Below, one piece after another: positions 1-6,668 of a stretch of DNA of 12,691 bases (position 1 is the first letter of the stretch; each line of letters begins with the position of its first letter). This DNA comes from Rhodoferax sp. (lineage in GTDB: Bacteria > Pseudomonadota > Gammaproteobacteria > Burkholderiales > Burkholderiaceae_C). The position numbers and the translations under genes were made by a program. The stretch spans positions 1 through 12,691 of the forward strand of contig JADGRK010000037.1 of the NCBI GenBank assembly GCA_017880985.1, written 5' to 3'. Under the pieces are notes generated by a model that saw nothing but the letters and a program-made list of their open reading frames with translations, made no database searches and had not been told where the DNA came from.

Positions 1-450
1 ATCTGCCTGATGGAGCAGCTGCCCTGGGAGCGCCTGCAAATCGCCATTGGGGCGGTCGCCGCGTCGCAGGCCGCCATCGATTGGACGGTGACCTATGTCA
101 AAGAGCGCAAAGTGTTTGGCCAGCCGGTGGCGGCGTTTCAGAACACTCGCTTCACGTTGGCCGAGCTGCAAACCGAGGTCCAGGTAGCGCGCGTGTTTGT
201 CGATAAATGCGCCGAGCTGCTGATGGCCAACAAACTCGACACGGCAACGGCCAGCATGGCCAAGTACTGGTGCAGCGATTTGCAGTGCAAGGTGATGGAC
301 GAGTGCGTGCAGCTGTTTGGCGGCTATGGCTATATGTGGGAATACCCGATCACCCGGGCCTACGCCGATGCCCGCGTGCAGCGCATCTACGGCGGCACCA
401 ACGAGATCATGAAAGAGGTGATTACGCGGGCGATGGGGCTGGGCCGGTAA
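1..450 (+). CDS. acyl-CoA dehydrogenase, C-terminal part (5' end outside window)
   Basis: This is the C-terminal domain of a flavin-dependent acyl-CoA dehydrogenase, which introduces the alpha-beta double bond into acyl-CoA in fatty or branched acid beta-oxidation. The reading frame is open from base 1 and ends with TAA at 448-450, so about two thirds of a usual ~390-residue protein lies upstream. Visible family marks are YVKERKVFGQPV (FAD contact), the LFGGYGYMWEYPI stretch and the RIYGGTNEIMKEVI end. The position that carries the catalytic Glu in medium- and short-chain enzymes is Gly here (IYGGT). A Glu sits instead in LPWERL (codon 28-30), where long-chain and isovaleryl-CoA dehydrogenases keep theirs, so I infer an LCAD/IVD-type active site. 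The chain length used is unknown. Its last 29 bp overlap the end of the convergent acyltransferase gene. Confidence 0.93.
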   Translation: MCLMEQLPWERLQIAIGAVAASQAAIDWTVTYVKERKVFGQPVAAFQNTRFTLAELQTEVQVARVFVDKCAELLMANKLDTATASMAKYWCSDLQCKVMDECVQLFGGYGYMWEYPITRAYADARVQRIYGGTNEIMKEVITRAMGLGR

Positions 451-1330
451 GGGCCTCGATCTGGGCATCCTTCTCCAGCCACAGCTGATGCACCCACTTC
501 TGATAGGCCTCGCGCACGGCCGGGTCACCGGCGTAATCGCCTTGCGCCAAGTGTTGAGGTACCGGCAAGGGGCGCACCCGAACGGTCACGTGTTTGAGCT
601 TGCCCTTGAGAAATTGCCAGAAATCCGGCGCGCCATCGGGATAGACAATCGTCACATCCAGAATGGCCTGAAACTTGTCGCCCATGGCGTTCAGCGCCAA
701 TGCCATGCCACCGGCCTTCGGTTTGAGCAGATGCTTGTAAGGTGACTGTTGCCGCTGGTGTTTGGCCGGTGTGAAGCGCGTGCCTTCCAGAAAATTCATC
801 ACGCTGGTGGGAATCAGCGCAAATTTTTCGCAAGCCTGGCGCGTGGTGGCGTGGTCTTTGCCGCGCATTTGGGGGTGTTTTTTCAGGAACTCTTCGCTGT
901 GGCGGCGCATGAACGGAAAATCCAGCGCCCACCAGGCCAGCCCCATGACGGGCACCCAGATCAGTTGCTGCTTGAGAAAGAACTTCAGCAAGGGGATACG
1001 CTGGTTGAACAAGTGTTGCAGCACCAGAATATCGACCCACGACTGGTGGTTGCAGTTGACCAGATACCAACTCCGGTAATTCAGACCGTCGATGCCCTGC
1101 ACATCCCAGACTGTGCGCTGCGTCAGTCGCATCCAGCCACTGTTGCCGGCAATCCATGCTTCCGCGATGTGCAGCAAAATCGGGTCAATCAAGAGCCGCA
1201 TTCTTTTGACCGGAATGATCAGCTTGAGCAGGGCAAAGAACAGCAGTATTGGCACCCAGAGCAATGCGTTGAGCGCCATCAGGACAGTGGCGATCAGACC
1301 GACCAGTGGCGCAGGCAAAAAATTAAGCAT
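422..1330 (-). CDS. yihG: YihG-type lysophospholipid acyltransferase (PlsC superfamily)
   Basis: A 302-residue inner-membrane acyltransferase that most resembles E. coli YihG, a PlsC-superfamily enzyme thought to acylate lysophosphatidic acid. Residues about 8-40 form a long hydrophobic N-terminal stretch. The catalytic HX4D motif is NHQSWVD (His95, Asp100). It is followed by FLKQQLIWVPVMG (118-130), by EGTR at 182-185 and by KPKAGG at 203-208, all in the order and spacing of YihG. The frame stays open upstream to 1555, but the ATG at 1330 is chosen because the membrane segment and the YihG-like alignment begin there; the extra 75 residues would be unlike the family and would run through the ygiQ promoter region. 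A weak AGAGA lies about 10 bases upstream. The gene is divergent from ygiQ and convergent with the acyl-CoA dehydrogenase. Confidence 0.92.
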   Translation of the reverse strand: MLNFLPAPLVGLIATVLMALNALLWVPILLFFALLKLIIPVKRMRLLIDPILLHIAEAWIAGNSGWMRLTQRTVWDVQGIDGLNYRSWYLVNCNHQSWVDILVLQHLFNQRIPLLKFFLKQQLIWVPVMGLAWWALDFPFMRRHSEEFLKKHPQMRGKDHATTRQACEKFALIPTSVMNFLEGTRFTPAKHQRQQSPYKHLLKPKAGGMALALNAMGDKFQAILDVTIVYPDGAPDFWQFLKGKLKHVTVRVRPLPVPQHLAQGDYAGDPAVREAYQKWVHQLWLEKDAQIEALTGPAPSPA

Positions 1331-1511
1331 CGGTGTTCGGTCTCTGTAATCCCGCTGGGTCAATTTTCCACACAAGGGTTGGCATGGGGTGACGATAGCG
1401 TATTTTTGACCCCTTTTGGCCGCTTGCCGCAAAACCGTCGAGTACCCATTCAGGGGGCACTGCCAAGCGTAAAAACGTACACTTGCGGCTTGCTTCCCAC
1501 TTGTGTCCTTT
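1331..1511. promoter_or_regulatory. divergent intergenic region between yihG-like gene and ygiQ
   Basis: This 181-bp gap must hold the start signals of two divergent genes. I see no convincing -35/-10 pair; the best -35 word is TTGACC at 1406-1411 (plus strand), with no good -10 at 16-18 bp. No clear hairpin, riboswitch or repeat is visible. Confidence 0.35.
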
Positions 1512-3920
1512 ATGAACGCCCCGCTTGACGTCTCCTTTTTCGCGCGCGCCGCCAAGCCGCTGACCAGTTACCGCAAATACTGGGCGGCCCGTTTTGGCAC
1601 GGCCCAATTCCTGCCCGTGAGTCGTGCCGAGATGGAGCTGTTGGGCTGGGATAGTTGCGACATCATTCTGGTCACCGGCGACGCGTATGTGGACCACCCC
1701 AGTTTTGGCATGGCGGTGATCGGCCGCATGCTCGAAGCGCAGGGCTTTCGGGTCGGCATCATCGCCCAGCCTGATTGGCAGAGCGCCGAGCCGTTCAAGG
1801 TGCTGGGCAAACCCAATCTGTTTTGGGGTGTGACGGCCGGCAACATGGATTCCATGATCAACCGCTACACGGCGGACCGCAAAATCCGTACCGACGATGC
1901 CTACACCCCGGGCGACGTGGCGGGCAAGCGGCCCGACCGCGCGGCCATTGTCTATAGCCAGCGCTGCCGTGAGGCGTTCAAGGATGTGCCGATTGTGTTG
2001 GGTGGCATCGAGGGCAGTCTGCGCCGCATTGCGCACTATGATTATTGGAGCGACAAGGTGCGCCGAAGCATTGTGGTGGATGCCAAGTGCGACCTGCTGC
2101 TGTATGGCAACGCCGAGCGCGCCATCGTCGAGATTGCCCACCGTCTGGCGGCACGCGAGCCGGTGGAAAAAATCACCGATGTGCGTGGCACCGTTTTTGT
2201 GCGCCGTCCGGATGATGAGTCTGCCAAAGGCTGGTTTGAGATTGATTCCACCAACGTGGATTCGCCCGGTCGGGTGGAGTCGCATGTCAACCCCTACATG
2301 ACCACTTCAGAGCAGGCTGCAGGGCAGGGCAGCACGTGCGCAAAAGAAGATGGCCAGAAAAATGCTACTACAAATGTAGCTTCAAACGAAGGGTCCACGG
2401 TGGCTGCAGGCCTAAATGACCTGACACGTGAAGTGAACCCGGCGATCCGGCCACTGACCTTTATGCCTAACCCCGCCCTCTACGGCAAGGGCAGCCTCAA
2501 GGTGCCCCCGCGTGACCGCTCGGTGATTCGCCTGCCAAGCTACGAGCAGGTCAAAAGTGACCCGGTCTTGTACGCTCACGCCAGCCGGGTGCTGCACCTG
2601 GAGACCAACCCCGGCAATGCACGCGCGCTGGTGCAGGCGCACGGCGTTGGTGTCACCGCCCGGGACGTCTGGATCAACCCGCCGCCGATTCCACTCACCA
2701 CGGCCGAAATGGACCTGGTGTTTGACTTACCCTATGCGCGCAGCCCGCATCCAAGCTATGCGGATGAGGCCGGCAGCCATGACGGTGCGACCAAGATCCC
2801 GGCCTGGGAGATGATTCGCTTCAGCGTCAACATCATGCGCGGCTGCTTTGGCGGCTGCACTTTTTGCTCGATCACCGAGCATGAAGGCCGCATTATCCAG
2901 AGCCGCTCTGAAGACTCGGTGATCAAAGAGATTGAAGAGATTCGCGACAAGGTCAAGGGCTTTACCGGCACCATCTCGGACCTGGGCGGGCCCACTGCCA
3001 ACATGTACCGGCTGGGCTGCAAAAGCCCCGAGATCGAGGCGGCGTGCCGCAAACCGAGTTGCGTGTTTCCCGGTATTTGCCACAACCTGGGAACCGATCA
3101 TCAACCCTTGATCAATATCTACCGCCGTGGCCGGGCCTTGAAGGGCATCAAGAAGATTTTGATTGGGTCGGGCGTGCGCTACGACCTGGCAGTCCTTAGT
3201 CCCGAGTACGTCAAAGAACTGGTGCAGCACCACGTGGGCGGCTACCTCAAGATCGCGCCAGAGCATACCGAGTCGGGGCCTTTGAACAAGATGATGAAGC
3301 CCGGCATCGGCACCTATGACAAGTTCAAGGCGCTGTTTGACAAGTTCACAGCTGAGGCTGGCAAAAAACAGTTTTTGATTCCGTATTTCATCGCCGCACA
3401 CCCCGGCACCACCGATGAAGACATGATGAATTTGGCCATCTGGCTGAAGAAAAACGGCTTTCGCGCCGATCAGGTGCAAACCTTTTACCCCAGCCCCATG
3501 GCCACGGCTACGGCGATGTACCACACCGGCCGCAACCCGCTGCGCAAAGTGCACCGCCAGGTTGAGGGCGAAGACGAAACCGTGGATGTCGTGCGCGGTG
3601 ACAAACGCCGACGCCTGCACAAAGCCTTTTTGCGCTACCACGACCCGAACAACTGGCCGCTGCTGCGTGAAGCGCTTAAAGCGATGGGCCGGGCCGACCT
3701 GATCGGCAACGGCAAACAGCATTTGATTCCCACGTTTCAGCCCATGACGGACGGCAGCTACACCAGTGCGCGGCGCAAGAACTCGACGACATCGACGACC
3801 CGGCCAGCCGCTTCCAGCAAGCTGCCGCAAGGGCGTTTGCTGACCCAGCACACCGGCTTGCCACCCCGCGATAGCGGTTCAACACGCCTCGGTGAGAAGA
3901 CGACTCGAAAAGCACGATAG
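1512..3920 (+). CDS. ygiQ: YgiQ family radical SAM protein (UPF0313)
   Basis: An 802-residue YgiQ-family protein; the molecular role of the family is not established to my knowledge. The N-terminal part (YWAARFGTAQFLPVSR, GWDSCDIILVTGDAYVDHPSFG) and the central part match E. coli YgiQ closely. The radical SAM cluster motif is CFGGCTFC with Cys445, Cys449 and Cys452, so it should bind a 4Fe-4S cluster and S-adenosylmethionine. A second cysteine set (503, 512, 517, 523) is also shared with E. coli YgiQ. The end (GDKRRRLHKAFLRYHDPNNWPLLREAL, then a basic Ser/Thr-rich tail with TQHTGLPPR) fits the family's C-terminal domain. It is about 60 residues longer than the E. coli protein, partly through a linker near residues 255-310 that contains an interspersed repeat. 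ATG 1512 is preferred over the in-frame GTG at 1503; neither has a clear Shine-Dalgarno site. Confidence 0.95.
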   Translation: MNAPLDVSFFARAAKPLTSYRKYWAARFGTAQFLPVSRAEMELLGWDSCDIILVTGDAYVDHPSFGMAVIGRMLEAQGFRVGIIAQPDWQSAEPFKVLGKPNLFWGVTAGNMDSMINRYTADRKIRTDDAYTPGDVAGKRPDRAAIVYSQRCREAFKDVPIVLGGIEGSLRRIAHYDYWSDKVRRSIVVDAKCDLLLYGNAERAIVEIAHRLAAREPVEKITDVRGTVFVRRPDDESAKGWFEIDSTNVDSPGRVESHVNPYMTTSEQAAGQGSTCAKEDGQKNATTNVASNEGSTVAAGLNDLTREVNPAIRPLTFMPNPALYGKGSLKVPPRDRSVIRLPSYEQVKSDPVLYAHASRVLHLETNPGNARALVQAHGVGVTARDVWINPPPIPLTTAEMDLVFDLPYARSPHPSYADEAGSHDGATKIPAWEMIRFSVNIMRGCFGGCTFCSITEHEGRIIQSRSEDSVIKEIEEIRDKVKGFTGTISDLGGPTANMYRLGCKSPEIEAACRKPSCVFPGICHNLGTDHQPLINIYRRGRALKGIKKILIGSGVRYDLAVLSPEYVKELVQHHVGGYLKIAPEHTESGPLNKMMKPGIGTYDKFKALFDKFTAEAGKKQFLIPYFIAAHPGTTDEDMMNLAIWLKKNGFRADQVQTFYPSPMATATAMYHTGRNPLRKVHRQVEGEDETVDVVRGDKRRRLHKAFLRYHDPNNWPLLREALKAMGRADLIGNGKQHLIPTFQPMTDGSYTSARRKNSTTSTTRPAASSKLPQGRLLTQHTGLPPRDSGSTRLGEKTTRKAR
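2363..2412 (+). repeat. interspersed repeat copy A, translated inside ygiQ
   Basis: A 50-bp core that aligns without gaps to the copies at 6619-6668 (minus strand; 29/50 identical, counted by eye) and 12132-12181 (plus strand; 32/50). Shared blocks are TGCTA at the start, TAGCT at 15-19, ACG at 24-26 and CGG.GGCT near 36-43. It begins with a GCTAC/GTAGC hairpin. It is read in frame as about 17 residues (NATTNVASNEGSTVAAG) in the variable linker of YgiQ, adding no stop. No transposase or target duplication is visible. Confidence 0.72.
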
Positions 3921-3942
3921 TAACCGCCCGGGGGCGCTTTTT
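3908..3942. terminator. possible bidirectional terminator between ygiQ and envZ
   Basis: The 27-bp gap between these convergent genes contains CGCC-CGGG-GGCG (3925-3936) followed by a T run (3938-3942) for the plus strand. AAAAGC at 3908-3913 can pair with GCTTTT at 3936-3941 and supplies a T run for the minus strand. The GC stem is only four pairs, so this is a plausible but weak call. Confidence 0.4.
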
Positions 3943-3947
3943 ATGAC

Positions 3948-5366
3948 TCAGGCCGGCGGGGCACTCTGCAATTTGATGTTGGCTACCAATCCGCGGGAGG
4001 ATGCGTTGCTGAGTGCGAAGGTGCCACCCATGCGAACAATGGTTCGCTCGACAATGGCCAGACCCAGTCCGGCGCCGTTGGCTGCGGTGCGAGCGGCTTC
4101 ACCACGATAGAACGGCGTGGTCAGGTTGGACAGTTGTTCTTCCGAGACGCCCAAACCGTGGTCACGCACCCGCAGCAGCACCCATTTGCCGCGCGTCTTG
4201 GCGGCAATATCGATGACCGCCATGCCGGTGTCCACCGACTTGCCATAACGGCCGGCATTCTCCAGCAGGTTAGTGATGACGCGACCCAATTCAACGGCAT
4301 CGGCGAGTACCAGCAGGCTGTCGGCCAGGTCGAGGTTGACTTGCATATCGGTGCGGTTGCGCAAGCCGTGCAGACAGGCATCAATAACCTCGCGCAAAGC
4401 GACCGTTTCCAGACTGACGTGATCGGGCCGCGCGTAATCGAGAAACTTGCCGATGATGGCGTCAAGTTGGGCGATGTCGGAGACCATGTCGGCCCGTGCT
4501 GTAACGTCATTGACGCTAAGTTCTGTCTCAAGGCGCAGGCGCGCCAGCGGCGTGCGCAAGTCGTGTGAAATGCCGGCCAGCATGATGGCGCGGTCTTGTT
4601 CGATCTTGGCAAGTTTTTGAGTCATCCGGTTAAAGCCGATATTCACCGCGCGTATTTCGCTGGTGGCCACGGTTTCATCGAGCGTACTGGCTTCAAAATC
4701 ACCGTCGCGCACGCGGCTGGCGGCAAACGACAGTTGCTTCAAGGGCCGGTTGATCAGCCGGGCAATCTGCGCCGCACCGGCCAGTGACAGCGCGGCGGCG
4801 GTGATCAGCCAGATCAGCCAGGTGCGCCCGGCGGTTCGACTGAAGCGGGCACGGTCGGTCTGCATCCAGTAGCCGTCGCCGTCAATGGTGAACCCGACCC
4901 ACAGACCTTCTTTCTGGTTGACACTGTTGGCCACCACCGTGCCGGGGCCGAGTCGGCTCTCAAGCTCGAGCGAGATCTGCCGACCCAGTGCGTCGGTATC
5001 AAAGGGCTCAAAAGTGTCGGTCGGCTCGCGCGGCACGATCCGAACGTCCTCCTGTTCGGTCATGGTTTTGATCAGCGAGACGCGATTGATGGCGTCAGCG
5101 TGAATCAGTGCAGCGCGGCTTAAGTTGACCAAAGACGCGATTTGCTGCGCCGTCTGGATGGCGCGCGGCTCGAATTCGAGTGCGCGCAGGGTTTGAAGCC
5201 AGGCCAGAATGCTGCCCACCAGCAGCAGGGCCAGCAGAAAAAAAGTACGCCAAAAAAGACTCAAGCCCAGACGCGAGCGCGATCGGCGACTCCTCAGTCC
5301 GGCCTTCAGCGGCATCGGGCTGGTGGCGTCGGACAGCGATACCTGGGTCTTGATCAATCTGTTCAA
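3948..5366 (-). CDS. envZ: EnvZ-type sensor histidine kinase
   Basis: A 472-residue inner-membrane sensor kinase paired with the OmpR-type regulator just upstream. Layout: a basic cytoplasmic N-terminus, membrane segment 1 (about 37-58), a periplasmic loop of about 120 residues, membrane segment 2 (about 183-200), a HAMP linker (about 201-255, with NRPLKQL), a dimerisation helix with the phospho-accepting His268 in GISHDLRTPLARLRLE, then the ATPase domain with Asn370 in the N box (NLLENAGRYG), DHGLGV (402-407) and GAGLGLAIVER (431-441). These match E. coli EnvZ in order and sequence. The periplasmic signal cannot be read from sequence. The start used is TTG at 5366, which overlaps the ompR stop as TTGA and suggests translational coupling; an internal ATG at 5315 would give 455 residues, nearer the E. 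coli length, but has no visible ribosome binding site. Confidence 0.92.
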   Translation of the reverse strand: MNRLIKTQVSLSDATSPMPLKAGLRSRRSRSRLGLSLFWRTFFLLALLLVGSILAWLQTLRALEFEPRAIQTAQQIASLVNLSRAALIHADAINRVSLIKTMTEQEDVRIVPREPTDTFEPFDTDALGRQISLELESRLGPGTVVANSVNQKEGLWVGFTIDGDGYWMQTDRARFSRTAGRTWLIWLITAAALSLAGAAQIARLINRPLKQLSFAASRVRDGDFEASTLDETVATSEIRAVNIGFNRMTQKLAKIEQDRAIMLAGISHDLRTPLARLRLETELSVNDVTARADMVSDIAQLDAIIGKFLDYARPDHVSLETVALREVIDACLHGLRNRTDMQVNLDLADSLLVLADAVELGRVITNLLENAGRYGKSVDTGMAVIDIAAKTRGKWVLLRVRDHGLGVSEEQLSNLTTPFYRGEAARTAANGAGLGLAIVERTIVRMGGTFALSNASSRGLVANIKLQSAPPA

Positions 5367-6094
5367 CTCGCGCCGTCGGGTACAAAAACGTAGCCTATGC
5401 CCCAGACGGTCTGGATGTAGCGCGGCGCGGCGGCATCAACTTCAACCAATTTGCGCAAGCGCGAAACTTGCACATCCAGGCTACGGTCAAAGGGTTCGAA
5501 CTCCCGGCCGCGTGCCAATTGGGCCAATTTCTCGCGCGACAGGGGCTGGCGCGGATGGCGCACCAGTGCCTTGAGCATGGCGAACTCGCCGGTGGTCAGG
5601 GGCAGGTCTTCATCATCTTTGCGCAGTGTGCGGGCACCGAGGTCAAAAACAAACGGGCCAAAAGTCACCACCTCGTTGTCGATTGAAGGTGAGCCGGGCG
5701 CTTCATGCGTCGGGCGCCGACGCAGAACGGCATGAATGCGGGCCAGCAGTTCGCGCGGGTTAAAGGGCTTTCCCAGGTAGTCGTCGGCACCGACCTCCAG
5801 ACCGACGATGCGGTCCACATCTTCGCCTTTCGCCGTCAGCATGATGATCGGGGTGCGATCATTGGCAGCGCGCAGGCGCCGGCAAATCGACAAGCCGTCC
5901 TCGCCGGGCATCATCAAGTCGAGCACGATCAAATCGACCGGCTCGCGCAACAGGATGCGTGTCAGGGACTTGCCGTCTTCGGCTTGCAGCACCTCAAAAC
6001 CCTCCTGCGTCAGGTAACGACGCAGCAGGTCGCGGATGCGGGCATCGTCATCACAGACCAAAATCTTGTCGTCGCGGTTGGGGATTTGACTCAT
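5363..6094 (-). CDS. ompR: OmpR-type response regulator
   Basis: A 243-residue DNA-binding response regulator, activated by phosphate from the kinase encoded next to it. The receiver domain (about 10-125) has the acidic pair Asp15/Asp16, the phospho-acceptor Asp59 in LIVLDLMMPGEDG, Thr87 and Lys109. The winged-helix output domain (about 143-240) contains LARGREFEPFDRSLDVQVSRLRKLVE and ends RYIQTVWGIGYVFVPDG, nearly the same as E. coli OmpR, so it belongs to the OmpR branch and not to a generic PhoB-type group. The ATG at 6094 is chosen because a GGAG lies four bases upstream and the length fits; the open frame continues to a TTG at 6118 without support. Together with envZ it forms a two-gene operon. 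Its targets here are unknown; porin control is only an inference from the family. Confidence 0.95.
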   Translation of the reverse strand: MSQIPNRDDKILVCDDDARIRDLLRRYLTQEGFEVLQAEDGKSLTRILLREPVDLIVLDLMMPGEDGLSICRRLRAANDRTPIIMLTAKGEDVDRIVGLEVGADDYLGKPFNPRELLARIHAVLRRRPTHEAPGSPSIDNEVVTFGPFVFDLGARTLRKDDEDLPLTTGEFAMLKALVRHPRQPLSREKLAQLARGREFEPFDRSLDVQVSRLRKLVEVDAAAPRYIQTVWGIGYVFVPDGAS

Positions 6095-6258
6095 AAGGCT
6101 CCGGTGAATTTGTAACAAACCCGATTTTGCAGGTTTTAAACCACGTTTTCGAAAATTTTTTGCAGGCTATGACAAGCTGTTACAAATGTTGCCCGGGCGG
6201 TGGGCCTGCGAAGGGACAATGCGCGCCCGGCCAGGCCATTTGGCGTTATGTTCCAACC
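6095..6258. promoter_or_regulatory. divergent promoter region of ompR and small secreted protein, with OmpR-like boxes
   Basis: A 164-bp gap, AT-rich on the ompR side. It contains a perfect 9-bp inverted pair: TTTGTAACA at 6109-6117 and TGTTACAAA at 6178-6186. The GTAACA/GTTACA core resembles the core of E. coli OmpR binding sites, which suggests autoregulation. Between them are two small palindromes, GGTTTTAAACC at 6132-6142 and TTTTCGAAAA at 6146-6155. No clear -35/-10 pair is seen on either strand. The GC-rich part at 6190-6235 can fold (GGCCTG with CAGGCC) in the 5' leader of the small gene. Confidence 0.45.
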
Positions 6259-6534
6259 ATGAAACATCCTTTGTTTTTGTTGCTCCTGTTGGCCGTTGCG
6301 GTGGGCGCGTGGGCGCAGTCACCGGACAGTCGCGAAACCGTGCTCGAAAATCGTCGTGCCGAGTTGCGCTCGGCTTTGAAAGCATCGCGTGAGCGAGCGG
6401 TATCCGATCACGATAAAGCCGCAATCAACGCGGCGCTGGAGTCGCTCAAGCTGGCAGAGCGGCACTTGTCAGCGCAGGAACGTTCAGATCTCCGGCAGCA
6501 ATTGCGCCAGCAACGCCAGGAGGCACGCGAATAA
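6259..6534 (+). CDS. small predicted periplasmic protein of unknown function
   Basis: A 91-residue protein that I do not recognise as a named family. Residues 1-19 form a classical signal peptide: a short basic start (MKH), a Leu/Val-rich core, and an AWA-Q cleavage site at 19/20. The mature part, about 72 residues, is strongly charged and rich in Arg, Glu, Gln and Ala, has no Cys, and should be almost entirely helical. The stretch HLSAQERSDLRQQLRQQRQEARE looks like small periplasmic proteins with LSPEQR/LTxxQ-style helices, but the likeness is weak. The frame is open upstream to 6127; the ATG at 6259 is chosen because the signal peptide starts there, although no good Shine-Dalgarno site precedes it. 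The gene is divergent from ompR-envZ, so membership of an envelope-response regulon is a reasonable guess. It is followed by a REP-like palindrome. Confidence 0.72.
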   Translation: MKHPLFLLLLLAVAVGAWAQSPDSRETVLENRRAELRSALKASRERAVSDHDKAAINAALESLKLAERHLSAQERSDLRQQLRQQRQEARE

Positions 6535-6542
6535 ACAGGGTC

Positions 6543-6568
6543 GTAGGGCCGACTGAAGTCGGCCCCAC
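6543..6568. repeat. REP-like palindrome
   Basis: GGGCCGACT (6546-6554) and AGTCGGCCC (6557-6565) form a perfect 9-bp stem around GA. The outer bases GT/AC extend it past one mismatch to 6543-6568. There is no T run behind it, so it is not a standard intrinsic terminator, although it could stabilise the mRNA end of the small gene. It looks like a REP-type extragenic palindrome; only one copy is in the window. Confidence 0.5.
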
Positions 6569-6618
6569 AAGGAACGGAATCGCAGCCCGCTTGGTAGTTG
6601 TGATTTATAAGTATTTTA

Positions 6619-6668
6619 GGGCCATAGCCACCGTCCAGTATGCGTAAACAGCTATGCTATTTATAGCA
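6619..6668 (-). repeat. interspersed repeat copy B, abutting bdhA stop
   Basis: Read on the minus strand, this 50-bp core aligns without gaps to the copies at 12132-12181 (34/50 identical by eye) and 2363-2412 (29/50). A related AT-rich tail may run on to about 6603. The element starts directly after the TAA of bdhA (6671-6669). It begins with a GCTAT/ATAGC hairpin with a 7-nt loop and has a second short GGC/GCC stem near its end. Confidence 0.75.

Noticed and set aside
749..1528. 259-codon plus-strand frame opposite the acyltransferase
   Set aside because: The minus-strand product matches YihG over its whole length; the plus-strand frame is its shadow.
1331..1555. N-terminal extension of the acyltransferase by 75 residues
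   Set aside because: The extension has no YihG likeness and would overlap the start of ygiQ; the ATG at 1330 fits the membrane segment.
2727..3851. 374-codon open frame on the minus strand inside ygiQ
   Set aside because: It lies wholly opposite the strongly conserved YgiQ coding sequence; the protein has no recognisable motifs and is typical of long antisense frames in high-GC coding DNA.
3770..3915. Possible frameshift near the C-terminus of YgiQ
   Set aside because: The tail is Ser/Thr-rich with a 9-bp tandem repeat, but the family-like TQHTGLPPR follows in the same frame, so the frame is intact.
6127..6258. Upstream extension of the small secreted protein
   Set aside because: The signal peptide begins at the ATG at 6259; the upstream codons would bury it and cover the promoter region.
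6619..6668. Remnant of an insertion sequence
   Set aside because: No transposase frame, terminal inverted repeat or target duplication is visible; the three copies are only about 50-65 bp and structured.
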